Shown in pieces: positions 1 through 12,073 of a DNA stretch of 64,000 nt (positions within the stretch are counted from its first letter, which is position 1; the number at the start of each line of letters is the position of its first letter). The translations under genes were made by a program, and so were the position numbers. The notes below the pieces were generated by a model that was not told where the DNA came from, did not search any database, and saw only the letters and a list, made by a program, of their open reading frames with translations. This DNA comes from Epiperipatus broadwayi (taxonomy: Eukaryota > Onychophora > Udeonychophora > Euonychophora > Peripatidae). The stretch covers positions 3,746,853 to 3,810,852 of the forward strand of contig JAQFVV010000021.1 in assembly GCA_028023455.1 (NCBI GenBank), written 5' to 3'.

Positions 1-1430
1 CTGCTAATAAATGTATATACTCTTATTCTCTGTCAAAAATACCATTACGAATACAGAGTTTATTTTTTAAAATTTTCTTCCTATTAAAGTTAGGTTTTAG
101 ATAAATGGTAAAATTGAGAATGAAAATCAAATCTGAAACATATGTGACCACAGTATTATTAATTGTGGAATCATAAACCAATTGAAGATAAGGATAATCT
201 CATTTTAATAACTTCTTTTAATATAAAAGATCACTGGAAATACTTTAATTGTAAATATATAGGTTTAATGGGGTGCTTATTAATATTTGTAATTAATGGG
301 TTTCTAATGATCATTTATAAAAAGCTTGTTAAAAATGACATTCTTTCCATTCTTTTTTTGATTGCGATTGCAAAATTAATGTTATATTTACATCTGGATT
401 TGGTTTGATTCCCACTGTTAGTGTCATCATTTGTAAGAAAACCAAGCTTTATTACAAAAACCTTAAAAATAAATGGTTCTGCTCTATGTTTAATAGCTTC
501 TCTGATATAAAGAATGTGTTTCTTGAGTTTTACCTCCCTTTACTTCACATATAGTTTAGATTTTATATTTAAACTCTATATATACATTTTGTAGAACTTT
601 TCAAATGATGTAATTATTTACCAGCATCTAAGAATATTTTTTGTTAAATAAGAGCAAATTAAGTATAAAGAGCATTTTTTTATAAAGAGCAAATTAAGGT
701 TTCAAAACTTTACTGTAAAACTGCAGCATTTTAAATTGATATATTCTTTTGCAGGATCAAAACTTATGGGTAAAGGTTTGTCAAATATGAGATGCATCAA
801 GTGTAATGTTTCATACATTGGTTATACCACTTGGCAAACATGAAATATATACGCATCACCTTCCCTTTTCCAACAATCCTTTATAAGAAAGATATGTATC
901 TTTGTCTCTTTTTTTTTAATGCCATAATTTTTGTGTTCAACAGAAATGTTGATAAAATGACATTGGCAGTCAATTACAGATACCATAACAACAAACATTG
1001 TACATTGCTTCAGATCAAATATAAAATACACACTTAATATACTGTGATGAAAATTTTATAATTAAGCAGAAAGTCACCATTTACAAAAGAAAAGTTTTAT
1101 AATTATTTAAAAACTAGAACATTTTATATTTCAGAGTAGAACAGTTATTTTTTAAGAAAATAAAAAGTTGATTTTCTATCTCAAATATTTCAATATTTGA
1201 AGTGTTAAATCAGATAAGGAAAAACTCGCTGAGTTAATTGCAGTAATAATTTTTCTGATTAAACTTGTTTCATTTTGGATAAATTTACCATTTGTCTAAT
1301 AGTGCACTTATTATTTAAGCCAGGTGATGAGTAGATTGGAACACTGATGTGAGAGTGGATGATATTGGCATAAAGATATATAAATATCTTATCCATTCTT
1401 TTTTGACTCACATATTAATAAATCTCTGCA
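1..1430. other. AT-rich stretch, nothing recognised
   Basis: Downstream of COX15. Apart from short chance frames, including one of 81 codons at 163-408 on the plus strand with no recognisable domain, I see no gene, RNA or repeat that I can name. Confidence 0.5.
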
Positions 1431-1469
1431 ATCTTTTGCTTTTGTCTTTTCACTCTTCACAAAGCTTTA

Positions 1470-1590
1470 TTCCATTTAATTAGTTTAGTTTCGATTGTCC
1501 AGCAGTCTTCTTCAGCGATATTTATTTTTACTCTAGACAATCAAAACTAAAACTTAAGGCATTATGAAATGGGAAAAAGGGGTACAATTT
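1470..1590. repeat. Decayed inverted repeat with TTTCGATTGTCC motif
   Basis: The left arm carries the minus-strand motif CTGAAGA, a weak stem, then CGAAAC (about 1494-1524). A mutated inverted copy follows at 1535-1590. The same motif occurs in palindromes near 17.2 and 27.2 kb and singly near 44.9 kb, so this is an old copy of that family. Confidence 0.6.
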
Positions 1591-1885
1591 TAGGTAAAGA
1601 TTTATGATGGTATATTTAATCAATTGAGTGAAGTTTTAATTCGATTTTCCATGAATTAGACAAAATATTAAATGAGGTGTTGGTCATCAATTTTTTACCC
1701 ATTTACATTAATATTTGATTTGTTTGTTCAAAACTCAGTCAATAAAGTTTGAAATATTCTGTATTAACCCAACTGGGTCTTTTATGGTATAATAGATTAT
1801 TTTTTTTAGCAATTTTTAAAATTTCTATCCTACGTAGAGAAGTATTCCACTGATATGAAGGAACATAAAACTAAAAGTACTTGTA

Positions 1886-2151
1886 AATAGTCAAAATAAG
1901 AGTCATAGATCACATGACCCTATTCTCTTAAGCTTGTAAGTTATAAACAATGAGGATTGCCAATTCCTCAACGAGCTTTGTGATAAATGCTGATCTAGTG
2001 TCTGAACCTACCCTGACACCTCTCTGAGGAGTGCCAAAGCACAAAACCATGGTCAGGGGTTTGGGGAGGGTTCCTGACAGATATTTTAAATGCTTTCTCT
2101 GGATAAGCATTTATCACAAAGCTTGTTGAGGAATTGGCAATCCTCATTGTT
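1886..2151. repeat. Family B hairpin retroposon with 14-bp TSD
   Basis: The element is flanked by exact direct repeats TAAAAGTACTTGTA at 1872-1885 and 2152-2165. It contains an inverted repeat built on CAATGAGGATTGCCAATTCC and continuing through AGCTTTGTGATAAATGC, with a single-copy side arm holding TAGATCACATGACCC. A second full copy lies at 48591-48830 and a partial one at 54290-54345. No coding capacity is seen; the 60-codon frame inside is a by-product. The side arm, read on the minus strand, is the 3' tail related to that of family A. Confidence 0.85.
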
Positions 2152-2165
2152 TAAAAGTACTTGTA

Positions 2166-3115
2166 TATTTTATATTAGAAATTTCTAGAAAGTAGGTTGA
2201 TTCCAGTCAGTTTCCCTTATCATAATATAAGTTAGCAGCAAAGAAGTCTCTTTCCTTCATCTAAATATCTTCATTCTATTTGGAAATCTATAGTTTATTG
2301 TATACATACGGAAAATACTTTTTTTTTTTTTTATAATTTGTATAAAATTATGTTGAAAAATTTGAGTGTTCAAAAGCTCATAATGGTGGCGTTTATAAAT
2401 ATTTAAGAATAAATAAAATCATGCATGGAAGTTTACAATGGCTTCTTAAAACCAAAACTACCTTTTTATCAAATACTCTTTTTTAAGGTTTTTTTTTCAC
2501 AAAAAAGTACTAAAAGTAAAAAAAAACTGATTATTTTGATGGAAAGGGTTTGTCAATTATAACAATCATTTTTAAATATAACATCTTTTTTTTTAATGTG
2601 AAGCATAATTGATTTCATCTTCACTATTTTCCATGCTTACACAAGTTATTAAAACAGTAGCAAAATCACCATACAGCAGTGCCACTCAGTGGTGCTTGTG
2701 AAAATGTCACATATACATGAAACTTGGATCAAAATATAGAAAATTATAAATTTCTGTGAATATTACTAATACACATACAAAAAGTTCTTGCAGTTAAATA
2801 ATATAAGCATAATAAGGTGTATATATATATTAATAATTTAAATGGGAAGTCTCCCTATATTCTATAGAGAAATTTCAGCTACTATATAATAAAGCAAGCT
2901 ACAAATTAGAAACTGGTATTGACAACCAAAATCATGCCATTTTGTAACAGAATTATTCTAACTCACTTTTAAACCAAAAGTAAATCTATTTTTAGTTGAT
3001 TTTACTTTATATGTACCAAAACTGGAAATATTCCAACATTTTAATAATTGAAGAAGATTCTGGATAGAGAATTATGGTATTTACATATTAACCTATTTCC
3101 CAAGCTTGGTAGCCA
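2166..3115. other. AT-rich stretch with a family A scrap
   Basis: Mostly low-complexity DNA. Positions about 2650-2720 resemble the head of family A (GTGCCACTCAGTG) but are short and truncated. Nothing else recognised. Confidence 0.5.
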
Positions 3116-3119
3116 TTTT

Positions 3120-3462
3120 CTTTTTACTTATGGTGATAATGTTGGCATCAGCATGGGATTTGGGCGTTCCATCATCAGATTTTCAATGATATGGATGGCT
3201 GAAGAGTTGGAGGTTTGAGCAGATTGAAGCCTGTCCATTAAAGTGTGAGGATTTGCTATCTTAATATAAACTGAGCACTGATTATATATATGTGTGGGAG
3301 ATGATAATCTGGACCAATTGATGATTGCTGGTTTAGCATGAAATACCTATATTGGTGATTATGTATCTTTTCTACATATGTGGTCATGTGTATCAGTGGT
3401 ATGAGATAGTGTGGATACTTGGTGGGTTCTTGAAAGTCTGAGTTCAAATCCCTATATTTATA
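3120..3462 (+). repeat. S3 repeat (SINE-like), full-length copy
   Basis: One copy of a dispersed repeat of about 340 bp, also seen near 18.4-19.45, 35.4, 41.7-42.3 and 46.7 kb. Shared landmarks are TTTTCAATGAxATGGATGG, TAATATAAACTGAGCACTGA and a 3' end reading CTGAGTTCAAATCCC, which resembles a tRNA B box. A weak A-box-like stretch (ATCAGTGGTATGAG) lies about 50 bp before it. The 60-odd-codon minus-strand frames in the copies are shadows of the repeat. Confidence 0.75.
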
Positions 3463-3713
3463 GTTTCATGGGACTACAATAAATATTTAAAACAAAATGG
3501 CTGACAAGAAATAGTCATATTTAATATTTATAATTTTTTTTTAAAAAAAGAAATTCTGCAAAAATTAATTATATTTCCACTTTATTTATTTTTTTTGTAT
3601 TAAGCCAACTTAATATAAAAACATAAGAAATGTCTTAATATGTATTATTTTTAAATAAGGGTAAGGATGTTTTCCTGAAGGTTTGTGATGATGGTGTTCT
3701 AGTTGTATTTTTA

Positions 3714-4206
3714 TCTATGTATTGAATGTCTTTAGAAAAATTTAACTTTATTTAAATATTCCAAATACATTTAACTGTTAGTAATAGCACGTCAAACAGG
3801 TTAATATATGCACAATGTTTCGAGAAGTATTAGTCTCCCCTCTTCTTCAGGTGTTGCTGGCCTGACCAGTGACAGTACTAGCATGGAATTCGAACCTAGG
3901 TCCTTATATTCTTGAGTTTTGAATTTTAAGGTAACACTCTAACCAACTTTGGCAGGATGGCTGTTGGTTAGAGCATTACCTTAAAATTCAAAACTCAAGA
4001 ATCTATAACTCAAGAATCTAAGGACCCAAGTTCAAATCCTATGATAGTACTGTCACTGGTCAGGCCAACAACACCTGAAAAAGAGGGGAGACTAATACCT
4101 CTCGAAACATTGTGCATATATTAACCTGTTTGATGTGCTATTACTAACAGTTGAATGTATTTGGAATATTTAAATAAATTTAAATTTTTCTAAAGACATT
4201 CAATAC
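3714..4206. repeat. Large palindrome of a head-to-head tRNA-like repeat
   Basis: Two arms of roughly 235 bp (3714-3948 and 3958-4206) are near-perfect inverted copies meeting at CCAACTTTGGCAGGATGG. Each arm has a tRNA-like part (GTTGGTTAGAGCATTACC, later AAGTTCAAATCC) followed by a CTGAAGAAGAGG...CCTCTCGAAAC motif and a segment ending near CATTCAATACATA. A piece of the outer arm recurs at 49494-49560. Recent formation is likely because the arms have diverged little. Confidence 0.85.
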
Positions 4207-4508
4207 ATATATTAATTAGATGATGGAAATAGTCCAACATAAAAATACAAAGGGTAAGGATTATTCATGTCAGTAGCCTGAAATCCCTAATTTACTTATT
4301 TTTTTTTTAAATAAAGAGATATTAAGTTGATTATTTAATAAATTGTTTTTTTCTCTTCACCAATACAAATTGTAATTATTTGAATACTAAATTTCGAAAG
4401 CGCTAAGCGGATATATTAAACATTACATTATAATTACAGCTTCACTAGCGCATGCGAAAAAATCGCATTTATAATTATAAGGTGATTATTATAAATTTTA
4501 ATATATAG

Positions 4509-4903
4509 GTCTTGTTACTAACCAGATAATTGTAATGTGAATTGAAAATTAAAATTTTATGTTTACAAATTTTTTAAATTTTGTTTACTTTTTTTTTAAC
4601 TCTTGTCAGGCATTTTGTTTTAAATATTTACTAAAAGCCCATAAAACTGTATAAGTAAAAAAAAAAGGCAAAGATTGGTAGGAAGGATAATACTAAGTAC
4701 CTTAATTATATATGACAATTAGAAGAATTTTGTCAAAATTATTATTTACATTTTAGAAATCCATGAAAAGAAACCATACCTACTGTATCACCATACATTA
4801 TTTCAATATCAAAGCAAAAAAAAAAGTAAACAAAATTTAAATTTGTAAACAAACAAAATTTTAATTTTCAATTCACATTACAATTATCTGGCTGGCAAGC
4901 AGA
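4509..4903. repeat. Inverted repeat, about 90-bp arms
   Basis: The left arm at 4509-4598 (CCAGATAATTGTAATGTGAA and onward) is matched in inverse at 4815-4903 around 215 bp of unrelated AT-rich DNA. Probably a foldback transposon or paired repeat copies. No terminal duplication was identified. Confidence 0.7.
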
Positions 4904-5184
4904 TCCATATATACAGAATTACAATAATCAATTTAATATCTCTTAGATATTGTATGTTTTGGATTTTATTATCATCAGTTTTCAACAATCTTATTTTCAA
5001 AAAGTATGCACATACATGATATATATATATAAAGGATAAAGAAAAATATTTTATTTCTTTGCCATTTAAATTCTCTTAATAGTAATTTGTTTGGAAATAA
5101 AAAAATTGCTTGGAAAAGTGGTATTACTTTGAATAATTCATTAAATAATGCAAAGGAAATTTTTGATAGAAAGACTATTCCTAG

Positions 5185-5460
5185 AGAAGTGTATATTATG
5201 CCTTGATTTTGTAAGAAAATATATATATAGGTCAGAATAGTCTGAGCTTAAATGAAAGAATAAAGCTACATAAAAGTAGGGTTAGAAATAAATATCTTAG
5301 TTCTGCCTTATATATCCCTGTAAAAGATACAGGCCACACTATTAATTTTGATGAAGCTAAAGTTGTCTTCTTTGAGAGAAATGAAATAAAAAGAATTAAT
5401 GAATCTTTATTAATAAAAATTTATAATTTTGAAGGAATATGGATGGAAAGTGGAATTGTG
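5185..5460 (+). pseudogene. Penelope-like element relic, GIY-YIG domain
   Basis: A decayed plus-strand GIY-YIG endonuclease domain from a Penelope-like retroelement. With one frameshift near 5225 it reads VYIMP...KKIYIG, then NERIKLHKSRVRN, then DTGHTINFDEAKVV and ERNEIKRINESLLIK. This is the usual tail of such endonucleases: Cys-rich start, YIG, Arg/His helix, TGHxxxxxxAKV, ExxxxKRxxKEALLI. Stops and the frameshift show it is dead. The reverse transcriptase part is not visible. The 3' sequence up to about 5610 recurs as an inverted pair at 19860-20350. Confidence 0.8.
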
Positions 5461-6119
5461 GGTAATTGTAGTCTAAGTATATTATTTTGTAGTTCTTTAC
5501 ACTTGAGAAGTCTGCTTGTAGCAGTGAAACCATTAGTAGTAATTTGGAGTTTATATTTTTGGCTAGTCTGGTTGTGTTTTGAATTTGGGGTAATTTTGAT
5601 GTTATATATATGTATATAATTTTATTATCATAGTAATTACATAATAAAAGTGCTTATGCACAGTTTTTTTTTCTTCTAATTTACAGTATTAAAAGACATA
5701 TTGATATTTAGACAAAGAAATGTTAAAAAATTGATTTATCTTCATAATTTTTACCTGAAAGCAGTTAAATACTCATAGGAATGCATAAATAGCAAAAAAA
5801 AAAAAAAAAGATTGCTTCCGACACTTTTTGTTTTAAATCTAAAAATTATGACTGATAAAGTAAAATTCTTTTAATTTAAGATAAATTGATTTTAACAATC
5901 TATTATTTATAGTAACTACTCTATTTAGGTACTAGTACCATTTAAATTTAAAAAAGGAATCTGTTAATTCCATGATAAAAATCAATACACAAAAAAGAGT
6001 GTTTTAGTCAGATTTTTATTTTGATTATAAATAAAATTACTTTTAACAGTTAAAACTATTACAAGCATTTTTTAAAAAATATATAAGTATGATATATTTA
6101 AAAGACATATTTTGCGGAT

Positions 6120-6694
6120 TCATCCGTGCTAAAAATTCTTTTAAATATTGATATACCAACGTTTCGACTTGATCACACAAATCATCCACTGGGTGATAAA
6201 AGGTAGAAAGACGGTTGTAGAGGCGCTACAATCACTGATTAAAAAAAAACCCATTAAAGGTTCCACCAATAGCAAAAATGTTTTTGTAAAAAATCTTTCC
6301 AAATAGGAGGAAGTTTCCATGTATCATCTCACTTATTGATACAATCTGGCCTTTTAAGTATCTCAATGACTTTTCTAATTTTGCACTGGTAAAGATTATC
6401 ACATCTGGATATGATCCTGGTACTAGAAAAAACAATTTTATGACCTGAATCTATAGTATGGAGTGAGAGTGCTGATGATGATGAGTGTTGTTTAACTGCA
6501 TTAGCATGCTCATCTCTCCTAACACTGATGCGACGATTACTCATACCTATGTAAGAAGCTTTACAATTTTCACATGAGATTTGATAAACACAATGAGATT
6601 CAAGAGGGATTGAATCCTTAGGTTTGGTTATTATATTGCTGATTTTTTGATGAGTATTTAATGCTGTATCTATATTAAACAATATCAATAACAA
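6120..6694 (-). pseudogene. Penelope-like element relic, GIY-YIG domain (second type)
   Basis: A minus-strand frame of 121 codons (6694-6329) holds a GIY-YIG domain: CVYQISCENCKASYIGMSNR with the VY and YIG motifs, then RRDEHANAV, SALSLHTIDSGHKIVF and a final KIRKVIEILK. The N-terminal reverse transcriptase is missing. Downstream, at 6205-6165 on the minus strand, is a GATGA-stem-CGAAACG motif of the sort found after the endonuclease in Penelope elements. It differs strongly from the relic at 5185-5460, so two lineages are present. The domain frame itself is open, but the element is truncated. Confidence 0.85.
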
Positions 6695-6750
6695 TCAATA
6701 ATCTCAATCTGTTGTCAAGGCAACCTCCTTTAAATAATAAAAGTAGAAAT
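6680..6750 (-). repeat. Family D repeat fragment (GGTTGCCTTGACAAC core)
   Basis: Inverse copy of the repeat seen at 7480-7600, 23421-23525, 29830-29990 and 31883-32180. The core GTTGTCAAGGCAAC is nearly self-complementary. It abuts the Penelope relic. Confidence 0.65.
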
Positions 6751-6924
6751 CTATTTTTATATATGATCTAATATGTTTATATAGATACTAAAGACTGCAA
6801 TTTGACTATAAAGAATGAAATTATTAATTCAAAAAATATATATATTTTACTTATTATCACTGCTATTAAACAAACTTTTTAACAAACGCAATAAGAAAAC
6901 CTTTTTTCTTTAAAATACATATAT

Positions 6925-7260
6925 CTTATAAACTATAATGTTCTTTTCATTGAATCCAATCAAATTATATACTCCTTTTCTTTTTTTAAAAAAATTGTTT
7001 CTTCTCATCAACCGTACATACACATTCACATCTTTACCACATTTAATACATTATTATATATTAATTTTATTTGTAATAATAGTGATATAAATATGTAATT
7101 TTATAGATCCTTGAAAATGACTACAGAAAAAAATGGTCAAAACATTGGATGTTAAAGATGTGAATATATGGCTGATGAGAAGAAATAGTTTTTTAAAAAG
7201 AAAAGAATACGTAATTTGATTTGATTTAATGAAAAGAGCATTATAATTTAAAGTGGTCCA
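6925..7260. repeat. Inverted repeat, about 115-bp arms
   Basis: Left arm 6925-7045 and right arm 7148-7260 are inverse copies (for example TTCTTCTCATCA against TGATGAGAAGAA, and CACATCTTTA against TTAAAGATGTG). No coding sequence. Possibly a foldback element. Confidence 0.7.
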
Positions 7261-7339
7261 TTTTTATTAAATATTAAAAATGTGTTTATTATAGGTGGTA
7301 TACGATATGATCTCTCCATTATTCATGAATCAAACAAGT

Positions 7340-7480
7340 CCAAATAGATTACTAAGATAGTTCACAAATTAGATCCCTAAAGAATCATTTAAATGAACTT
7401 GTAAAAACACTCACTTTTTGTTATATCAATGCCATAAAATTATTTACATGCTCATTACAATCATTAGAATGTTGTAGATA
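7340..7480 (-). repeat. R1 repeat copy
   Basis: Inverse copy of a repeat also present at 16830-17115 and 60050-60200. Landmarks include TTGTTATATCAATGCC and AAAGAATCATTTAAATGAAC. Confidence 0.6.
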
Positions 7481-7600
7481 TCTTTGTTGTCAAAAGGGTG
7501 TTGCCTTGACAACAATTTGAAATTGTTGACTGCTATTGATATTAGGATTGTCTAAGTGTTGACTGATTTTTAATATGTTCTTATTTATGGAATCTCTATG
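7480..7600 (+). repeat. Family D repeat copy
   Basis: Shares GGTTGCCTTGACAACA with its flanks (GTTGATTG, ATTGATATTxGGATTG, GAGTGGTTTTTAATG) with the copy at 23421-23525. Same orientation as that copy. Confidence 0.7.
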
Positions 7601-7682
7601 AATTGTAAACAAAGCTTTATAAACAAATCATGAGATATCATCTGCTAATTTAAGATATCTACTAGATATGTTTATATATATA

Positions 7683-9165
7683 TTGTAACAGTCAGAATCG
7701 TCTATCTCGCTAACACACTGCAGAATTCAAACCCCAGACACGAAACTGATCATTCTAGGAGGGGTTGCCTTCTAGATATACTAAGTTCGAATCTAAAGTC
7801 CAAATTTCACAGCGCCATCTACGTGATAACACATCTGACGCCACTATTAGTATAATCTTTGACCGGTGCCTGGTGGTCAGGGAGAAACAAAAGACTCTAT
7901 ACTAAAAGAAGCTTGGGTGGCTAATTAACGTCTATGGATTTACAAAAGAAATGCAGAAAATATATATATAGATAGACCGAGACAGTGATAGGAATCAATA
8001 AAATAAGATATCAAATTTAGTTTTAAATAATTTCACACAATTTATTTATATAAATTATATATATAACGCCACTGTCTGCTTATATGAGACAGGGACGCAT
8101 ATTAAATAATTGTTGGCATTATATTCCAATAAATAAAAAAAAAGTTTTAAAGCAAAGTGATATATTCTATTCCTCGGGTTAATAGCATTACGATAATGTG
8201 CTTGACGAGATAGGAACATGTGCGAGGTGCTTTGAGTAATTATACAAGTTTAAGAAAATATTTGAAATTAAGTGTTATAAAATATTTATTGATTTCGAGA
8301 ATAGCACGGACAAAAGCTTACTAAGTAACAAAGTGGGAATGTGATCTAAGCATTTATTTGAGAATAATAATAATAGAGTTGCATTGGGACGTCAGTGTTG
8401 CTGATAATGAATTTATTAAAGTTGGAGGGTGTGACACGTTTAAGTCACGGATGCTTTGTAAAATAAATATAAAAATAAAACAATATTGAATATCCGGAAT
8501 GATTATGGAGGGCATCTCGCCGCTAACCCGTAGGAAAGTATTTTATGAACAGCCAAAACTTAGCAACTGTGTGACGATTGCGTTTAATTCCCAGGTGTGT
8601 CATTTGGGGACACACTCTGCCTGGAAACCGCAAGCGTGGCCGTGTAAAGAATCCTTGGAAAATTAAAACAAAGCGGTCTCAACAACCAATTCATTTACCA
8701 GAAATACGAGACTAGTGTATATAAAAACATATTGAATGGGTTTTACTTGGATTAAGAGAAATGCTCAATCAAATTCCCAGAAATTCATTTAAAAAGGGTC
8801 CGCACATTCTCGACGTCAATGATGAACTTTGTAATTAAAGTAGAACACGGTAATTAAAATAGGAAAATGCATGCTTATGGGTTTGAAAAGTAAGTATAGA
8901 TTTATATACGCAATCATGCATTAAGGGACACATTTAATCATTGACCTCGCACATACTCTCATATTAGATTAAAATCAATAACATGTAGATTTTAAACTAT
9001 GTGATTATATTATATATTAAAGAAAAGAATCACCCTCGAACGAGTGATTTGCAAGATAATAAAATTGGAAAATTATAAATTTAAAATATGCCTTAATAGC
9101 GGCGTCTTACTTTCAATAAAGGGAATATAGTTCACTCGGTCAAAGACGATTCTGACACATTATCA
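7683..9165. mobile_element. Candidate 1.5-kb element with short terminal inverted repeats
   Basis: TGTAACAGTCAGAATCGTCT at 7683 is matched in inverse by AGACGATTCTGACACA ending about 9163. The interior is visibly richer in G+C and in CG dinucleotides than its surroundings and is free of the repeats found elsewhere. It could be a non-autonomous DNA transposon. I found no transposase, and the flanking duplication is not clear, so this is tentative. Confidence 0.4.
8590..8680 (+). pseudogene. Possible scrap of an RTE-type LINE C-terminus
   Basis: The plus strand reads TLPGNRKRGRVKNPWK, close to the WxPxGKRKRGRPKxTWRR segment near the C-terminus of RTE-type endonuclease-reverse transcriptases. 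It is only about 20 residues long with no further support on either side, so chance is possible. Confidence 0.35.
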
Positions 9166-9169
9166 TAAT

Positions 9170-10390
9170 AAAATAAAAGAAAGCTTTATAAATAGAAAAT
9201 ATTAACCCAAGGATAGAGCAAAATGTTGAGTATATTTAAACACGTTAAAGAAATACATAATGAAGTTATGTGAAATATCAGAAAACAATTTAAAATAGCT
9301 ATAGCATGTTAGTTATCACAAGAGCTCTTGGGTTAATTTAGGGTTACCCCTGGAGAAGCATTTTAGGTAGATTGATGGTCGGCAGGTTTTTATATAATTT
9401 AACAGCAAAATCTGGAAATGTTCATATTTTTGGCAGCAGCAGCAGTTCCGGGGTTCCTTGTGTGATAACTTCCGATGGTCTACGGCAGCATATGACCATT
9501 TCGGAGAGAAATAGCCTTCTTGCACTCTACTCTGTCATGTCAAGATTTACAAATTACTACTATAATTTTGGTTAGAAATATTAGACCTCAGAATGATTTC
9601 TCTTAGAAGCATTAGAAGAATGGAGAACAAAAGAAAAACCTCCTTTTTATAGTAGAATTTAACAATAGAACTGCCCTGGAGCATTACAAAAATATATCGG
9701 ACTTATCAGCTGTAATCATCCGAATGTCTAAAGGAATTCAACATTAATTAATTTCTTTTGTTACTTTCACTGTCGACATTCGAATTACAAACTAGATTTA
9801 ATTAAAAATTACTTTTATTAATTAAAGAAAACCTTAAGTGGACATCTGCTGTTTTTAGATAAACTTATATAACATTAACTAATTACAACTTGAAATAATT
9901 AAACTATTGTCCCTCATTTATTTTAACAGAAATATTTGAAATAACTTTTATTAAATTAAAGAAAATGATTTTACTTTTTAAATTGAATATTTGAATCTAT
10001 TTACTAAACGAATATTTACTAAATGAATTTTATTTTAAATCAAAATATATTACGACGGTAATATATTTGTAAATAGATTCAAACAAAATAACTTTAACAA
10101 TTTATAATTTTGATATGTTTTAAAATGCATATCATAGTGTGTGCGCAATTACGACTTATATAACCTACTTTTTAATAAATCAAAATTATGTGAACATATA
10201 CATAATCTATAATCTTTTATTTATTTGGAATGACTTATATATATAATACGAGCATTGTACTCGTGGTTTAAAATTAGGCGGGATTTTCGGTATATAAGCG
10301 TATTGCAGACAACTACGATAGATTGGGGTTCAAACTAAGGTATGAGGGTAGGAAATAGGTAAGAAAAGGTGAAACGAAGATCTGCAAAGC
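9170..10390. other. Unassigned stretch
   Basis: Overlapping frames of under 70 codons on both strands at 9316-9575 contain a CAG-type serine/cysteine run and no recognisable domain. The rest is AT-rich with nothing I can name. Confidence 0.45.
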
Positions 10391-10392
10391 AG

Positions 10393-10490
10393 ACCTTACT
10401 GTTTCAATATATATGTCAAAGCATTGACCGGGAAGTGAACCTGGGCCCAGCTGCTTGGAAGCAGCTACGCTAACCACTAGGCAAACAAAA
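10393..10490 (-). repeat. S2 tRNA-derived SINE
   Basis: The minus strand reads GCCTAGTGGTTAGCGTAGC (A-box region), an anticodon-like hairpin AGCTGCTTCCAAGCAGCT, then GGTTCACTTCCC (B box) and a tail TGACATATAT. This is a tRNA head with Pol III promoter boxes. The tail after the B box is shared with copies at 11935-12030 and 15652-15760. Confidence 0.75.
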
Positions 10491-10499
10491 TGCAATGGA

Positions 10500-11930
10500 T
10501 ATGGAATTTTCATTAAATATAAATAAATATCCACTACTGTCATTATCCCCCTTTACTATACTCACTTTTCATATTTCTGTAATATTAATATTCACTTTGA
10601 ATTAGATAAGATCTTTTTATTTATTGTGAGTGTAGAAGTGAATTGTGAAGCAAGTTTCATAAATATTAAAAACTGGAATTATTTTAATTAACCACGTTTA
10701 TAACTAAGAGCTTATAGTCTGATATTTATAAATAAAAAACTATGACTTCAACAACTAAGATATACATTAGATTCCAATAAGATTTTCACGATCAGCATAT
10801 TGAAAGTCGGCTAATAGAACCATACTATCTTGGATTTATTTTTCTCTTTAGTTAAAACTTGAAGGTGATTTGAAAAGATCATGCATTTGCTTTGAAAATT
10901 TTTATTTGTTAAAAATCTCCAGTTCCACTCCGATTTGAAGCTTAAGTCAAAACATGAGCGGCTAAGCACTAATCCCTATCTATAAAAATCTTTCATGTAA
11001 TATATGTGATAAATTTCACTTTGCAAAATATTCAATAACCAAAAATTATCATTTTATGGTAGTTAGTTGTAAAAGTCCATAACTAGATTGAGGCACAAAC
11101 AAATTATTTCAATATGCTTTAATCTCAAGTAAGCCAAACTTAATTTTTATATGCTTTTATTTAACTTAGAAAATAGATATGTTTCTTTATTTGGAACAAA
11201 TCTTTTAACAGATTTTTAATATACTTATATCAAACAGATTTTCTTCAAATTCTGCACATGTTAGGTATCGATGACAATGCAATATTTCACGATTATCAGC
11301 CTAAAAGTGTTTGCAGGAGGAATTTCAAACCATAATTGATATTGGTTCAGTAAGTTTGCAATAATAAACAATAAATGCCAGTATATTTTTTTAAAATGTT
11401 TTTTCATTGAATTTCATTATTAATTCATGAAAAAATATTTATCTTAATTAAAATATAAAGAAAAAAGAAAGAAAGATGAAATCGTAATTTCTCTTGATTT
11501 TTTTAACTAAAACTTGCTATTTTTAAAATTGGTGCCTTCATAAACATCTTTTAAACAATTTTTAAATTTTGATTTGTAAATGTCAAACTTCCCCCACTCA
11601 CAATTTTGACACATTCCACTCTAGACAAATACATTAATGATTATCACTAATCATTTATTAAACAAGAGTTTGTCCCTAGTCCATATATAAATTTTAAATC
11701 TCAGTTAAAGATTAATGTATCTATTTTTTAATTAAACACACACACACACACACACACACAAAGTAATTTTCTTTTTCCAATGTGTTTTATAACTTTTATA
11801 GATGTATTTAATAATCTCCACTCCACCATAGTTTAATAAATGACTAGTGATAATCTTTAATGTATTTATTTAAAGTGGGTCATATCAAAGTTATGGGGTG
11901 GGGTAAGTTTGACACTTTTTTTTTTACTCA
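10500..11930. other. AT-rich stretch with a (CA)n microsatellite
   Basis: A CA dinucleotide run lies at about 11735-11760. No gene or named repeat recognised elsewhere in the stretch. Confidence 0.5.
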
Positions 11931-11934
11931 TATG

Positions 11935-12030
11935 TCATAGCATTAGCCGGGACGCGAACCCACAACCATCTGCAACCAACTACTTGCTTGCAAGGCGGAT
12001 GCGATGACCTCTCGGCTAACAACGCTTGAC
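11935..12030 (-). repeat. S2 tRNA-derived SINE
   Basis: The minus strand reads GTTAGCCGAGAGGTCATCGC (A box), CCGCCTTGCAAGC (anticodon region), a short extra stem, then GGGTTCGCGTCCCGGC (B box) and GCTATGACATATGAG. The long variable region recalls a Leu/Ser-type tRNA ancestor. Confidence 0.8.
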
Positions 12031-12073
12031 AAGTTTGACACTTGTAAATCAAAATGTAATAAGTTATTATTGC

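Noticed and set aside
163-408. 81-codon plus-strand frame with a hydrophobic middle
   Set aside because: Composition is what AT-rich DNA gives by chance (Ile, Leu, Lys, Asn, Phe); no splice context or recognised domain.
3256-3447. Minus-strand frames of 62-63 codons here and at 35535-35726 and 42116-42307 that resemble each other
   Set aside because: Their similarity comes from the S3 repeat; the frames have no codon bias and are broken in other copies.
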